From Brevibacterium sp. S111 (lineage in GTDB: Bacteria > Actinomycetota > Actinomycetes > Actinomycetales > Brevibacteriaceae): 64,000 nucleotides of DNA. The notes beneath the pieces were generated by a model. That model was not told the DNA's origin, did no database searches, and saw only the letters and a list, made by a program, of their open reading frames with translations. A program made the translations under genes and the position numbers. Each line of letters begins with the position of its first letter. The stretch's first letter is position 1. This document shows, in pieces, positions 8,877 to 16,705 of this stretch. The DNA is taken from contig NZ_RHFH01000002.1 of the NCBI RefSeq assembly GCF_004745075.1, positions 310,001 through 374,000 on the forward strand, written 5' to 3'.

Positions 8877-8931
8877 GCGGTCTCCTAACTGTGGTCACCT
8901 ATGCCCTAGGTGCCTACAGTTAGGAGACCGC
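8877..8931 (+). terminator. Long two-tier hairpin downstream of aldehyde dehydrogenase
   Basis: Perfect 16-bp arms (8877-8892 and 8916-8931, beginning GCGGTCTCC and ending GGAGACCGC) enclose a second 6-bp stem, CACCTA/TAGGTG (8896-8901 and 8907-8912), with a TGCCC loop. The whole 55 nt forms an almost continuous stem. It lies 17 bp past the aldehyde dehydrogenase stop, so termination is likely, but there is no T tract and the perfect arms also suit a small palindromic mobile relic. Confidence 0.6.
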
Positions 8932-8985
8932 CATGCTTGTCATCACACCTCGGTAGAATGATGGGCGTGACGGCGACGGGGGCGG

Positions 8986-9765
8986 GTGACGGCCATCAAT
9001 TCGATATCATTCGGTGAGCTTCTGCGAGAGTGGCGAACCAGACGGCAGCTCAGCCAACTCCAGCTGGCCACGCGCGCCAGTGTGTCAACGCGCCACCTCA
9101 GCTACCTCGAGACGGGACGGTCACAGCCGTCGCGCACCATGATCGAACGTCTCGCAGGCTATTTGGATGTTCCGCTGCGCGAACGCAATCAGCTGATGCA
9201 TGCCGCAGGCCTGGCACCGACGTACCCCGAGCGTGGACTCGACGCGCCCGAATCGCTGGCAGTCAGCAGAGCACTGCAGTCGATCATGGATGCGCACTTG
9301 CCCTTTCCCGCACTCCTCCTGGACCGCTGGTGGGATGTCGTCGACCGCAACGCTGCGACCGACTTCCTGCTCCATGGCTGTGCGGCTCACCTGGTTGAAC
9401 CCCCGATCAACGCGTTGCGGCTGACCCTGCATCCTGACGGTCTGGCCCCTCGTATCACCAACCTCGGCCAGTGGCGCTCGCACCTGCTCACCCAGGTACA
9501 GAGCAGGTCCGAACGTGATGGTGATGCCCGGCTCCATGAGCTTGCGGCGGAAGTGGCCGCCTACCCAGGTGATGACGTCGGTCGTCCAGTGCTCACCGAT
9601 GTCGTCGTCCCACTCGAACTCAGAGTCGGTGGCGCAGAGCTGCGCTTCTTCAGCATCTCCGCCGCGGTGGAGTCAGCAATGGATGTCACCGTCGACGAAC
9701 TGCGCATCGAGGCCTTCTACCCGGCCGACGAGACCACCAGAAATGCCATTCTCGGCATGTCATAA
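8986..9765 (+). CDS. XRE-family transcriptional regulator with MmyB-like ligand domain
   Basis: A 259-residue regulator. The N-terminal helix-turn-helix (about residues 8-64) contains LSQLQLATRASVSTRHLSYLETG, the usual XRE recognition pattern. The rest (PEWxxxxR-like region, FPALLLDRWWDVVDRNAA, and a PAS-like C-terminal half) matches the MmyB ligand-binding family, whose members often bind fatty acids and control a neighbouring oxidoreductase or hydrolase. The GTG at 8986 is the likely start; another GTG lies 18 nt upstream. The following gene encodes a hotdog thioesterase, a plausible target, but no divergent partner is present. Confidence 0.85.
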   Translation: MTAINSISFGELLREWRTRRQLSQLQLATRASVSTRHLSYLETGRSQPSRTMIERLAGYLDVPLRERNQLMHAAGLAPTYPERGLDAPESLAVSRALQSIMDAHLPFPALLLDRWWDVVDRNAATDFLLHGCAAHLVEPPINALRLTLHPDGLAPRITNLGQWRSHLLTQVQSRSERDGDARLHELAAEVAAYPGDDVGRPVLTDVVVPLELRVGGAELRFFSISAAVESAMDVTVDELRIEAFYPADETTRNAILGMS

Positions 9766-9877
9766 AGGCAGAGGCCCCTGTTGGCTCCTGGATAAATGAC
9801 CTGTGAGGTTATCGACAACGGCCGCTAGAGGGACAACGCTTAGATGACCAAGGCGGCCATCGCCTCAACCATCAAGG

Positions 9878-10321
9878 ATGTCCACCATGCACTCGCTTGC
9901 ACAGCACTGGATCACGAATGTCATCCTCCACTCACCCGTCGCACAGACCCTCGCAATCTCGGTGCAATCGGCGGAGATCGATCACGTCACTCTCGCGATG
10001 CCGTATTCCGAAGAACTGACGACTACACCCCAAGTCCTTCACGGAGGCGTCATCGCGACTCTGATCGATACCGCAGGAGCCGCCGCCTTGGCATCCGGAA
10101 TCTCACCCGATGACAACGCTTCCGGTGGCGCTACAGCAAATCTCACGGTGAACTATCTCGGCGCGGCCAAAACTGACCTCACTGCGACGGGAAAGGTTGT
10201 GCACCGGACTCGTTCGGCGACTCTCACCGAAGTGCACGTCACAGATGCGCAAGGGACTCTGGTGGCAACCGGACAGGTCAACAGTCGGGTCTTTCGGGAT
10301 CGGTCCGCAGCGTCTCGGTGA
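9878..10321 (+). CDS. PaaI-family (hotdog) thioesterase
   Basis: A 147-residue single hotdog domain. The family signature is clear: LHGGVIATLIDTAGAAAL (helix with the active-site acid region), then the strand pattern TANLTVNYLGAAK and ATGKVVHRTRSATLTEVHV. PaaI-type enzymes hydrolyse acyl- or aryl-CoA thioesters; the substrate is unknown. ATG 9878 or 9887 may start it. The stop abuts, within 3 bp, a stray copy of nucleotidyltransferase sequence (10325-10458), so the last ~8 residues (RDRSAASR) may have been created at that junction. Confidence 0.8.
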   Translation: MSTMHSLAQHWITNVILHSPVAQTLAISVQSAEIDHVTLAMPYSEELTTTPQVLHGGVIATLIDTAGAAALASGISPDDNASGGATANLTVNYLGAAKTDLTATGKVVHRTRSATLTEVHVTDAQGTLVATGQVNSRVFRDRSAASR

Positions 10322-10324
10322 TAA

Positions 10325-10458
10325 TGTCCTCCATCGCCGAGGCGGTCAGTTCCCTCCACTGCCGATGTGGCGGTGCGGACGGGATTCGCGCTCCGCGGAC
10401 CTTGGCCAGGGCCAACTCGGTGATGGGAGAATGCTGAGGGAACGTGTCGAGGGCTCGG
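10325..10458 (-). pseudogene. Fragment of AadA-like nucleotidyltransferase gene (direct-repeat copy 1)
   Basis: These 134 bp match 11905-12038, inside the 3' part of the complete nucleotidyltransferase gene, at all but about 4 positions and in the same orientation. On the minus strand it still encodes RALDTFPQHSPITELALAKVRG and the segment up to ASAMEDI, then diverges. Upstream of the match (10459-10566) the frame continues with MMTCASLMIATPPAG and IIADEWCRSPDLIRRL, which is absent from the full-length gene. No full gene is present, so this is a remnant. Together with copy 2 it brackets the toxin-antitoxin pair. Confidence 0.8.
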
Positions 10459-10566
10459 AGCCGACGGATGAGGTCCGGACTGCGACACCATTCGTCGGCG
10501 ATGATCGCCACGGAGACCCCGGCGGGCGGCGTTGCGATCATCAAGGATGCGCAGGTCATCATCTGA

Positions 10567-10671
10567 TTCGGCGGAGTCAAGCGCTCGCGCTTCGGCCGCG
10601 AGATCGGCCTGATCGGCATGGGCGAATTCGGCAACAAGCGCCTCCACTTCGTCGCGAAGTGGACAGGCTAG
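10567..10671 (+). pseudogene. Fragment of aldehyde dehydrogenase 3' end
   Basis: Bases 10567-10660 match 8764-8857 of the aldehyde dehydrogenase gene with about 8 differences in 94. The fragment encodes FGGVKRSRFGREIGLIGMG and on to HFVAK, then WTG and a TAG stop in place of the normal stop. A TGA lies immediately before it and there is no start codon. The divergence level suggests an older duplication or a fragment of a paralogous aldehyde dehydrogenase, rather than a very recent copy. Confidence 0.8.
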
Positions 10672-10693
10672 TGCGTCACTGATCGCCTAGTTG

Positions 10694-10705
10694 CACTTAT
10701 AAGTG
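10694..10705 (+). promoter_or_regulatory. Palindromic operator candidate for the toxin-antitoxin operon
   Basis: CACTTATAAGTG is a perfect 12-bp palindrome 55 bp before the antitoxin ATG. A half-site-like TATAGAAGTG recurs at about 10733-10742. TTGCAC (10691-10696) and TATCGT (10715-10720) make a plausible promoter with 18-bp spacing, so the palindrome would overlap the -35 element. Autorepression by the antitoxin is the expected use. Confidence 0.5.
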
Positions 10706-10760
10706 AAACGTTGGTATCGTTGTTCTCTAGATATAGAAGTGAACCCGGGAAGGGGTGACT

Positions 10761-11198
10761 ATGTCAGCACTAGCTTCTTCCGAGCGAATTGCAATCAGCG
10801 ATCAGACTGTGAAGGATGCCCAAGATACTGTCATACCCAGTGAAGCGTCGCTTGTGCTTCGTTTCGCAGGTGGAGAAGAGGCGGAACTTCCGGCCAGTAT
10901 CCAGAGGACACTATTGCATGCTCTGAAGCTGATCGCGCAACAGGGCTCCGTTTCTATTGGGCAGCTTCCGACGGAGCTGACCAGTACAGTAGCAGCGGAT
11001 CTGCTCAGCATTTCACGGCCGACCCTGATGAAATGGGTCGGTGAAGGCCGAATCAGTTCGTTTAAGAAAGGCTCACATACGCGTTTCAGCAGAGACGAGG
11101 TATTGGATCTTCGAGAGCGTAATGTGGCTGCTCGCCGGTCTGCTTTCGACGAACTGCGTCAGCTGGATGAGGAGCACGAAGAGTTCCTCACTGACTGA
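10761..11198 (+). CDS. Excisionase-type HTH antitoxin
   Basis: A 145-residue protein. The ATG at 10761 is preferred because GGGAAGGGG precedes it; a GTG 6 nt upstream is in frame. The centre carries the MerR/excisionase-like DNA-binding helix: ELTSTVAADLLSISRPTLMKWV, then EGRISSFKKGSHTRFSRDEVLDL. This arrangement, with an N-terminal helical domain (RTLLHALKLIAQQGS), is the common actinobacterial antitoxin that accompanies PIN-domain toxins. The acidic C-terminus (LDEEHEEFLTD) probably wraps the toxin. The toxin gene follows 54 bp later, with a hairpin between. Base composition is lower in GC than in the flanking genes. Confidence 0.85.
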   Translation: MSALASSERIAISDQTVKDAQDTVIPSEASLVLRFAGGEEAELPASIQRTLLHALKLIAQQGSVSIGQLPTELTSTVAADLLSISRPTLMKWVGEGRISSFKKGSHTRFSRDEVLDLRERNVAARRSAFDELRQLDEEHEEFLTD

Positions 11199-11209
11199 GA
11201 CGAATCACT

Positions 11210-11245
11210 GACTAGCTGGAGGGGGAGTATCCACTCCAGCTAGTC
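11210..11245 (+). terminator. Hairpin between antitoxin and toxin genes
   Basis: GACTAGCTGGAG (11210-11221) and CTCCAGCTAGTC (11234-11245) are perfect 12-bp arms around a 12-nt loop, followed by TGTTTCT. This is shaped like an intrinsic terminator but lies inside the operon, 7 bp before the toxin ATG. The only strong purine-rich stretch (GGAGGGGGAG) is in the stem and loop, so the hairpin could reduce both transcription and translation of the toxin. Confidence 0.6.
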
Positions 11246-11252
11246 TGTTTCT

Positions 11253-11831
11253 ATGCCCCAGCGAGTGTTTGTCGATGCCAACATCTTCTTTAGTAAGACC
11301 CTCCTTGATTGGATGTTTCATTTGAGGCAGGCCAACGAAGGTATGTTTCAACTTCATTCGACCGAGGATGTTTTTGCCGAGGTGCTGGCAAATATGCGCA
11401 AAGAACAGCCCGAAGCGCCTGGGCATCGGACTCGTCACCGTCTCGAACTCATACGAGCTTGTGTCGACGAGGTGGTACAAGACTTTCCGGGCAATGTTGA
11501 GTTCACAGGTGAAGACCCAAATGATTACCATGTTCATGCGGCGGCGCTGGCAGCCCGCTCTGACCTTGTAGTCACGTCCGACCGTCCGACCGGAATCACG
11601 ACTACACCGGATTCCCAGCCATATGAGGTCATTTCTCCGGATGATTTCTTCATGCTCGTGGTCGACTCTGCGCCTTCATGCCTTCGCCCGATAGTCCGTG
11701 ACCAGTTCGAGTACTGGAAATCCAAGCCGAAATTCCGACAGCTGGACGAGGCTCTTGACAGGGCTGGATGTCAGCAGTTTGCACTGCGCGTTCGTGAAGC
11801 ATTGAGCAACATAGCGCAAACCGCCTATTGA
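11253..11831 (+). CDS. PIN-domain ribonuclease toxin
   Basis: A 192-residue PIN protein, partner of the HTH antitoxin. The N-terminal RVFVDANIFFSKTLLDW carries the first conserved Asp (Asp8). EDVFAEVL supplies the conserved Glu, and DPNDYHVHAAALAARSDLVVTSD supplies the later acidic residues of the PIN metal site. PIN toxins cleave tRNA or other structured RNA; the target here is unknown. The C-terminal ~60 residues form an extra helical extension. The ATG has no evident Shine-Dalgarno sequence of its own, in keeping with tight control behind the 11210-11245 hairpin. Confidence 0.85.
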   Translation: MPQRVFVDANIFFSKTLLDWMFHLRQANEGMFQLHSTEDVFAEVLANMRKEQPEAPGHRTRHRLELIRACVDEVVQDFPGNVEFTGEDPNDYHVHAAALAARSDLVVTSDRPTGITTTPDSQPYEVISPDDFFMLVVDSAPSCLRPIVRDQFEYWKSKPKFRQLDEALDRAGCQQFALRVREALSNIAQTAY

Positions 11832-11869
11832 ATCTCGTCAGTGCAGAACGACATCATCACGTAAATGGA

Positions 11870-12742
11870 TCAGTTCTTGCCCGCGGTCTGTGCGTTCATG
11901 AGTATGTCCTCCATTGCTGAGGCGGTCAGTTCCCTCCACTGCCGATGTGGCGGTGCGGACGGGATTCGCGCTCCGCGGACCTTGGCCAGGGCCACCTCGG
12001 TGATGGGGGAATGCTGAGGGAACGTGTCGAGGGCTCGGCGACCTGCCTCCTCCTTGCCGATGATTTCGCCGGTCATCAGCGTGTGGTGCATGCGGGCGGG
12101 GCCGAGCACGCACCACACGACGGTGCTGGCGGCGAGTCCCCGCGGGGACGTGAGAATGCGGCGGACCAGAGCCCGAACACTCCGTAGCGGCCGGGCGCGG
12201 AGCCGAGCCGCCAGGGGAGACCAGTACTCTCGCAGATTGTCCGTGACCCATGGACGCAGTCGATCCGGTTCCGGGTTGAGGCACCACTCGGTGAACGCGC
12301 GGCCGCGGACGACGATGCCGCCGTCGACGAGTTCCTTCCAGACGACAGGGTTGACGTCGAACGCCCGGTTCGCCTCGAAGATCTCACCCGTATGCGAAGC
12401 GATCGGACGGATGCCGGTGACGGGCCGCGTGAGGTCGGATTGCCAGATGAACGAGACGTTGCAGCAGGCGCTGAATCCCCGACCACGTGCTGCGCGCAGA
12501 GCCAGTCGCGGAAGCTGCGAGAGGTGGAGAAGCCGCAGCCGGACGATGAGATCACGCCGATCCCGCCAGTCATCACCGATCACGGCGACGATGTCGATAT
12601 CACTGCGATTCGGTCGATAGGCCCCCAGGGCAACCGACCCGGCCACTGCGGCCGCGATGACCGCGCCGGGAAGCAGAAGGTCGGCCACCCCGAGATACGA
12701 CTCGATCGCGCGGGAGACCTCGGTGGGCAACGTCATCGCCAT
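11870..12742 (-). CDS. AadA-like nucleotidyltransferase (DUF4111 type)
   Basis: A 290-residue protein with the polymerase-beta nucleotidyltransferase signature VAGSVALGAYRPNRSDIDIVAVI (residues ~34-56), where Gly-Ser and Asp-x-Asp form the NTP/metal site. The C-terminal half (WKELVDGGIVVRG, GPARMHHTLMTGEIIGKEEAGR) matches the DUF4111 helical domain of aminoglycoside 3''-adenylyltransferases. It might modify an aminoglycoside, but resistance is not proven. It is longer than classic AadA (about 260). Its 3' part (11905-12038) is duplicated at 10325-10458; the last eight residues (MNAQTAGKN region) lie beyond the duplicated stretch. Confidence 0.75.
   Translation of the reverse strand: MAMTLPTEVSRAIESYLGVADLLLPGAVIAAAVAGSVALGAYRPNRSDIDIVAVIGDDWRDRRDLIVRLRLLHLSQLPRLALRAARGRGFSACCNVSFIWQSDLTRPVTGIRPIASHTGEIFEANRAFDVNPVVWKELVDGGIVVRGRAFTEWCLNPEPDRLRPWVTDNLREYWSPLAARLRARPLRSVRALVRRILTSPRGLAASTVVWCVLGPARMHHTLMTGEIIGKEEAGRRALDTFPQHSPITEVALAKVRGARIPSAPPHRQWRELTASAMEDILMNAQTAGKN
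11905..12038 (+). repeat. 134-bp direct repeat (copy 2), inside the nucleotidyltransferase gene
   Basis: This is the second copy of the sequence at 10325-10458, with about 4 mismatches and the same orientation. The two copies are 1446 bp apart and enclose the aldehyde dehydrogenase fragment and the complete toxin-antitoxin pair. Confidence 0.85.
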
Positions 12743-12757
12743 GGGGCAACGGTGCTG

Positions 12758-13099
12758 TCAGGAATAGGAGGGTTTGTCGACGCTGGTCACCGTGGTCAGC
12801 AGGAAGGCGCAGTCCTCCAGCGCCAGCACCGAGTGGCGCTCATGGGTGAGGATCCACAGTTCGCCGGCCCCGAACTCCCCCTGCATCTCCTCGCCGAGTT
12901 CGACCCGGATGCGTCCGCTCAGCACCTGGATGCTGGCGGCAGGAGGCGAGTTGTGAGCGGGAAGTCGCACTCCGTCTGCCAGAGCGATCACGGTCTGGCG
13001 CAGCTCGCCATCGTGAGCGACGAGTTCGGCACTGCGCCCGTTCTCGTTGTCCCGTGCCTGGGCCACATGGGTGTCGGTGAGTTTCTTGAGATCAGCCAC
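12758..13099 (-). CDS. Small cupin-fold protein
   Basis: About 113 residues from GTG 13099, which has GGAGG six bases upstream; an ATG at 13117 would add six residues. The sequence HNSPPAASIQVLSGRIRVELGE followed by GAGELWILTHERHSVLALEDCAFLLTTV matches the two conserved cupin motifs. The usual His-x-His metal ligands of motif 1 are not obvious (AHNSPP), so metal binding is uncertain. Close homologues are annotated only as cupin-domain proteins. It runs next to the nucleotidyltransferase gene on the same strand and diverges from rarA. Confidence 0.7.
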   Translation of the reverse strand: MADLKKLTDTHVAQARDNENGRSAELVAHDGELRQTVIALADGVRLPAHNSPPAASIQVLSGRIRVELGEEMQGEFGAGELWILTHERHSVLALEDCAFLLTTVTSVDKPSYS

Positions 13100-13289
13100 G
13101 TCAGTCCTCCGTGTCATCAGAATGTGATCCACGATACCCGACCGACCCGTCAGGGGACCTGAGAGCAGCGCAATCGTCACTCGGTGGTCTGTTCGACCGC
13201 GAGGGGAATGTGTACGGTGGGACGCATCGGCGAGGGACATCCGCTCACCGAGCATCTGGTCTCCATCGGGTTGGGAAGGAGATGAGCTG

Positions 13290-14600
13290 ATGAGTGAGGA
13301 TTCGCCCGCACTGTTCGGGGCCGATGAGTCCACGCGCCCCCTGGCCGACAGGCTGCGGCCGACGACTCTCGCCGAGGTGGTCGGCCAGGAGCATCTGCTC
13401 GCCCCGGAGAGCCCGATCGGACGGATGGTCTCCGAACACCGACTCGCCTCTATGGTGCTGTGGGGGCCTCCCGGGTGCGGGAAGACGACGATCGCCCGCC
13501 TCCTCGCCGAAGGAACCGATCTCGTCTTCGAGCCGCTGTCGGCCACCTTCTCCGGAGTCGCCGATCTGCGGAAGGTGTTCCTCGCCGCGCAGAAGCGGCG
13601 CGAAGTCGGACAGGGCACGCTGCTGTTCGTCGACGAGATCCACCGATTCAACCGCGCCCAGCAGGATTCCTTCCTCCCGTATGTCGAAGACGGGACGATC
13701 GTGCTCGTCGGGGCGACGACCGAGAACCCGAGCTTCGAGCTCAACGGCGCACTGCTCTCCCGCTGCCAGGTGTTCGTGCTCAAGAGGCTCGATGAGACCG
13801 CCCTGACGACGGTCGTCGAACGAGCCGAAGAGGCGATCGGCAACGCACTGCCGCTGGATGCGCAGGCGCGGCAGTCCCTCCTCGCCATGGCCGACGGAGA
13901 TGGACGCTATCTGCTCAACCTCATCGAGATGCTGTCGACCGTGCACGAGCCCCTCGATCCGGCGGGCCTGGCTCAGCTCGTGCAGCAGCGCGCCCCGCAG
14001 TACGACAAGTCCCAAGAGGGGCATTACAACCTCATCTCCGCCCTGCACAAGTCGATGCGCGGTTCCGACCCCGACGCGGCCCTGTACTGGTTGGCGCGGA
14101 TGCTCGACGGGGGAGAGGACCCGCTCTTCATCGCCCGGCGCCTCGTCCGCTTCGCCAACGAGGACATCGCCATCGCCGACCCGCAGGCCGTCCACCAGGC
14201 ACTGGCCGCATGGGACGTCTATGAACGACTCGGCTCACCCGAAGGGGAACTCGCGATCGCCCAATGCGTCGTCTACCTGGCCACCGCACCGAAGTCCATC
14301 GCCGTCTATCGCGGGATGAACCGGGCGATGCGCGCGGCCAAGCAGTCCGGCTCGCTCATGCCCCCGGCTCACATCCTCAACGCTCCGACGAAGCTGATGA
14401 AGGACTTGGGATACGGGGAGGGGTACGAATACGACCCGCACACCGAGGCGGGCTTCTCCGGCCAGAACTACTTCCCCGACGACATGCCGCGACAGACGTT
14501 CTACGAACCGACCGACAGCGGCGAGGAACGGCTCATCGCCGAACGGATGCGCCGCTGGGCCCGACTGCGCCACGACTCCGCAGGTGATGGTCCCGACTAA
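13290..14600 (+). CDS. rarA: Replication-associated recombination protein RarA (MgsA) AAA ATPase
   Basis: RarA acts at stalled replication forks. The 436-residue protein shows the clamp-loader-like start RPTTLAEVVGQEHLL, Walker A GPPGCGKTT, Walker B LLFVDEIHRFN, sensor 1 GATTENPSFELNGALLSRC, and the C-terminal RarA/MgsA domain with LHKSMRGSDPDAALYWLARM and ILNAPTKLMKDLGYGEGYEYDP. Its length is normal. AAGGAGA lies upstream of the ATG. In many actinobacteria it sits near alaS; here it stands alone. Confidence 0.95.
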   Translation: MSEDSPALFGADESTRPLADRLRPTTLAEVVGQEHLLAPESPIGRMVSEHRLASMVLWGPPGCGKTTIARLLAEGTDLVFEPLSATFSGVADLRKVFLAAQKRREVGQGTLLFVDEIHRFNRAQQDSFLPYVEDGTIVLVGATTENPSFELNGALLSRCQVFVLKRLDETALTTVVERAEEAIGNALPLDAQARQSLLAMADGDGRYLLNLIEMLSTVHEPLDPAGLAQLVQQRAPQYDKSQEGHYNLISALHKSMRGSDPDAALYWLARMLDGGEDPLFIARRLVRFANEDIAIADPQAVHQALAAWDVYERLGSPEGELAIAQCVVYLATAPKSIAVYRGMNRAMRAAKQSGSLMPPAHILNAPTKLMKDLGYGEGYEYDPHTEAGFSGQNYFPDDMPRQTFYEPTDSGEERLIAERMRRWARLRHDSAGDGPD

Positions 14601-14839
14601 CACCGGCTTGGCACTCATCGAATTCGGCGCACATGTTCACTCCTCACTGACGTTTCGTTGCAGGGAGACTGAGCCACCTATGTGTCTCTATGCATTGAAC
14701 CGGCGCGGTGCGTCCGACAGGGTTGTGATGGGCCATTTCCAGCCCCTTCTGTGCCGAACGCAGCAGGCGCGGCTGTGCCCATCACAGTGAGGACGGTCTT
14801 TCAGGCTGCCGGCCCACACCTACAGGAAAGTGAGAACAG

Positions 14840-15379
14840 ATGAATCGTGTACGCACACTTGCGGTGACCGCACTCTCCGCTGCCGTCATCGCTGGAGGCG
14901 TCTCCCTGTCGACGGCGACCTCGGCTGCCGCCGACCCGACCGGAGGCATCGACGACCCCGACGAGCTGACCTCCGAACAGATCGACAATGCGCGCACGAT
15001 CATCGGCGTCGGAAAGGGCGCGGACCTGTCGAAGGACGCGCAGACGATCGCCGTGATGACGGCACTGCAGGAATCGAGCCTGCAGAACCTCGACGGTGGA
15101 GACAGGGACTCCGCCGGAGCGTTCCAACAGCGGCCCTCCATGGACTGGGGATCGACCGATGAGGTCACCGACCCGGTCTACTCCTCGAAGGCCTTCTACG
15201 GAATCAACCCTGAAAGCCCCAATCCGGGTCTCACCGAGATCGACGGCTGGGAGAGCAAGGATCCGGGTGCCGCCGCGCAGGACGTGCAGGCCTCGGCCTA
15301 CCCCGACGCCTACGCGAAATGGGAACCGCTGGCCGAACAGCTCGTCGACGAGAACCAAGACGTCGACGACATCGAGTGA
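14840..15379 (+). CDS. Secreted lysozyme-like / transglycosylase-like cell wall protein
   Basis: A 179-residue exported protein. Residues 1-32 form a Sec signal peptide (basic RVR, hydrophobic core, cleavage after TSAAA). The mature part contains TIAVMTALQESSLQNLDGGDRDSAGAFQQRPSMDWG, a pattern found in actinobacterial lysozyme-like domains next to peptidoglycan-binding modules, with a likely catalytic Glu in QESSL. The tail ends in an acidic stretch. It has no neighbouring operon partner. A 240-bp gap (14601-14839) precedes it, in which I see only a promoter-sized region. The substrate is probably peptidoglycan (inference). Confidence 0.7.
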   Translation: MNRVRTLAVTALSAAVIAGGVSLSTATSAAADPTGGIDDPDELTSEQIDNARTIIGVGKGADLSKDAQTIAVMTALQESSLQNLDGGDRDSAGAFQQRPSMDWGSTDEVTDPVYSSKAFYGINPESPNPGLTEIDGWESKDPGAAAQDVQASAYPDAYAKWEPLAEQLVDENQDVDDIE

Positions 15380-15439
15380 GGCCCGCACCCGGCCCGTGTC
15401 CGGACCCGGCACGCATCCGGGCCACTCCCGGACCCGGCC

Positions 15440-16705
15440 TCAGGCCAGCGCGCCGGCGGCGAGGCGCCGGACCACCTCGGTGAGGTGATGCAGTCCGGAG
15501 ACGAGGTCCTCGTCCTTGGTGAACTCGGACAGACTGTGTGAGATCCCGTCGACGCTGGGGATGAAGAGCATGACTGTCGGCACTGCATCCTTCATGTTCG
15601 TCGAGTCATGCCCGGCCACCGTCATCACCCGCGCCGAGGTGAGTCCCAGGTCATCCGCGACCGTGCGGGCCAGCTCGACCCCGTCCTCGGAGTACGGGTT
15701 CTGATCCCAACTGTGCTCGGCGACGATCTCGATATCGACCCGATCCTCCTCGCACACCGTGGCGATCGTGGCCATGAGGGACTCATGAGCGGCGGCGATC
15801 ACCTCGGCGCTGGGAGAGCGCAGGTCGAGCAGCAGGCGAACCTCGCTGGCGACGACGACCGGGGAATTCGGATAGACGGTGAGCTGACCGCACGCGGTGT
15901 GCAGGGCTCCGGGCTCGAATTCCTCGGTGAGCTCACGGGCGGTCACGACGAGACGCGCCGCTCCGAGCAGAGCATCCTGACGGTCGTCCATGAGCGTCGA
16001 CCCGCTGTGGGCCTGTGCACCGGTGACGACGAATTCGTACTTGTGCGCCGCCCACGTGGCACCCACCAGCCCGATCGTCACCCCGTCCTCCTCCATGCTG
16101 CGGCCCTGCTGAACGTGGATCTCCGCATAGGAGGCGATCTCGGGGAGGGTGAAGTCCCCTCGCTCGCCGAGGGCATCGAGCGCCTCGGCGACGGTGATTC
16201 CCTGCGCATCGGTTGTCGCCAGGGCGGACTCGAGTTCGGCCTTGCCGGTGAAGACATTGCTGCCCATCATCGAGGGCTTGAACCGCGATCCCTCTTCGTT
16301 GAACCAGTTGACGACGGCAAGATTGAACCTCGCCTTCGAGGGGTCCGCGCGCAGTTCATCGGCGACGGCGAAGCAGGCATGCGCCGAGGCCATCACCCCG
16401 TAGGCACCGTCGAAGCGACCGGCCGTGGGTTGGGAATCCATATGCGAACCCGTGAGCACATAGGGGGCACCGGGCACGAGTTCGAGCAGCCCGAACTGGT
16501 TGCCGATCGCATCCCGATGCACGCTGAAGCCGTGCTCGACCAGCAGCTCTTCGAACCATTTCCGCTGCTGCCCATCGGCCGCGCTGGCCGCCTGCCGGTC
16601 GACACCGTTCGTGCCCTCCACCGCGCCGAAGCGTGAGTGGACGGCCCAGTCGGCGAGGAATTCGGCCTCACGATCCGCGCTGATCAGAGAGGGTGTGACG
16701 GTCAT
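15440..16705 (-). CDS. M20-family amidohydrolase (allantoate amidohydrolase / N-carbamoyl-L-amino acid hydrolase)
   Basis: A 421-residue zinc amidohydrolase. Metal-site motifs are present: LTGSHMDSQPTAGRFDGAYGV, NWFNEEGSRF, EIHVQQG and GHDSTNM. These place it in the carbamoylase/allantoate amidohydrolase group, which removes carbamoyl groups from N-carbamoyl amino acids or allantoate. It follows the TPP-enzyme gene on the same strand by about 94 bp and lies in a cluster with an MHS transporter and a PucR-type regulator, so ureide or hydantoin-type nitrogen use is the likely context. The exact substrate cannot be read from the sequence. Confidence 0.85.
   Translation of the reverse strand: MTVTPSLISADREAEFLADWAVHSRFGAVEGTNGVDRQAASAADGQQRKWFEELLVEHGFSVHRDAIGNQFGLLELVPGAPYVLTGSHMDSQPTAGRFDGAYGVMASAHACFAVADELRADPSKARFNLAVVNWFNEEGSRFKPSMMGSNVFTGKAELESALATTDAQGITVAEALDALGERGDFTLPEIASYAEIHVQQGRSMEEDGVTIGLVGATWAAHKYEFVVTGAQAHSGSTLMDDRQDALLGAARLVVTARELTEEFEPGALHTACGQLTVYPNSPVVVASEVRLLLDLRSPSAEVIAAAHESLMATIATVCEEDRVDIEIVAEHSWDQNPYSEDGVELARTVADDLGLTSARVMTVAGHDSTNMKDAVPTVMLFIPSVDGISHSLSEFTKDEDLVSGLHHLTEVVRRLAAGALA

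Noticed and set aside
12136-12149. GTCCCCGCGGGGAC as an operator within the nucleotidyltransferase gene
   Set aside because: It is inside coding sequence and a GC-only palindrome of this kind can arise by chance in this base composition.
13118-13888. N-terminal extension of the cupin frame across rarA
   Set aside because: It is antisense to the clear rarA ATPase; the cupin begins at 13099 or 13117.
15380-15439. Terminator between the lysozyme-like gene and the amidohydrolase gene
   Set aside because: The gap is GC-rich with several short CCCGG/CCGGG pairings, but no single convincing stem with a T tract could be chosen.
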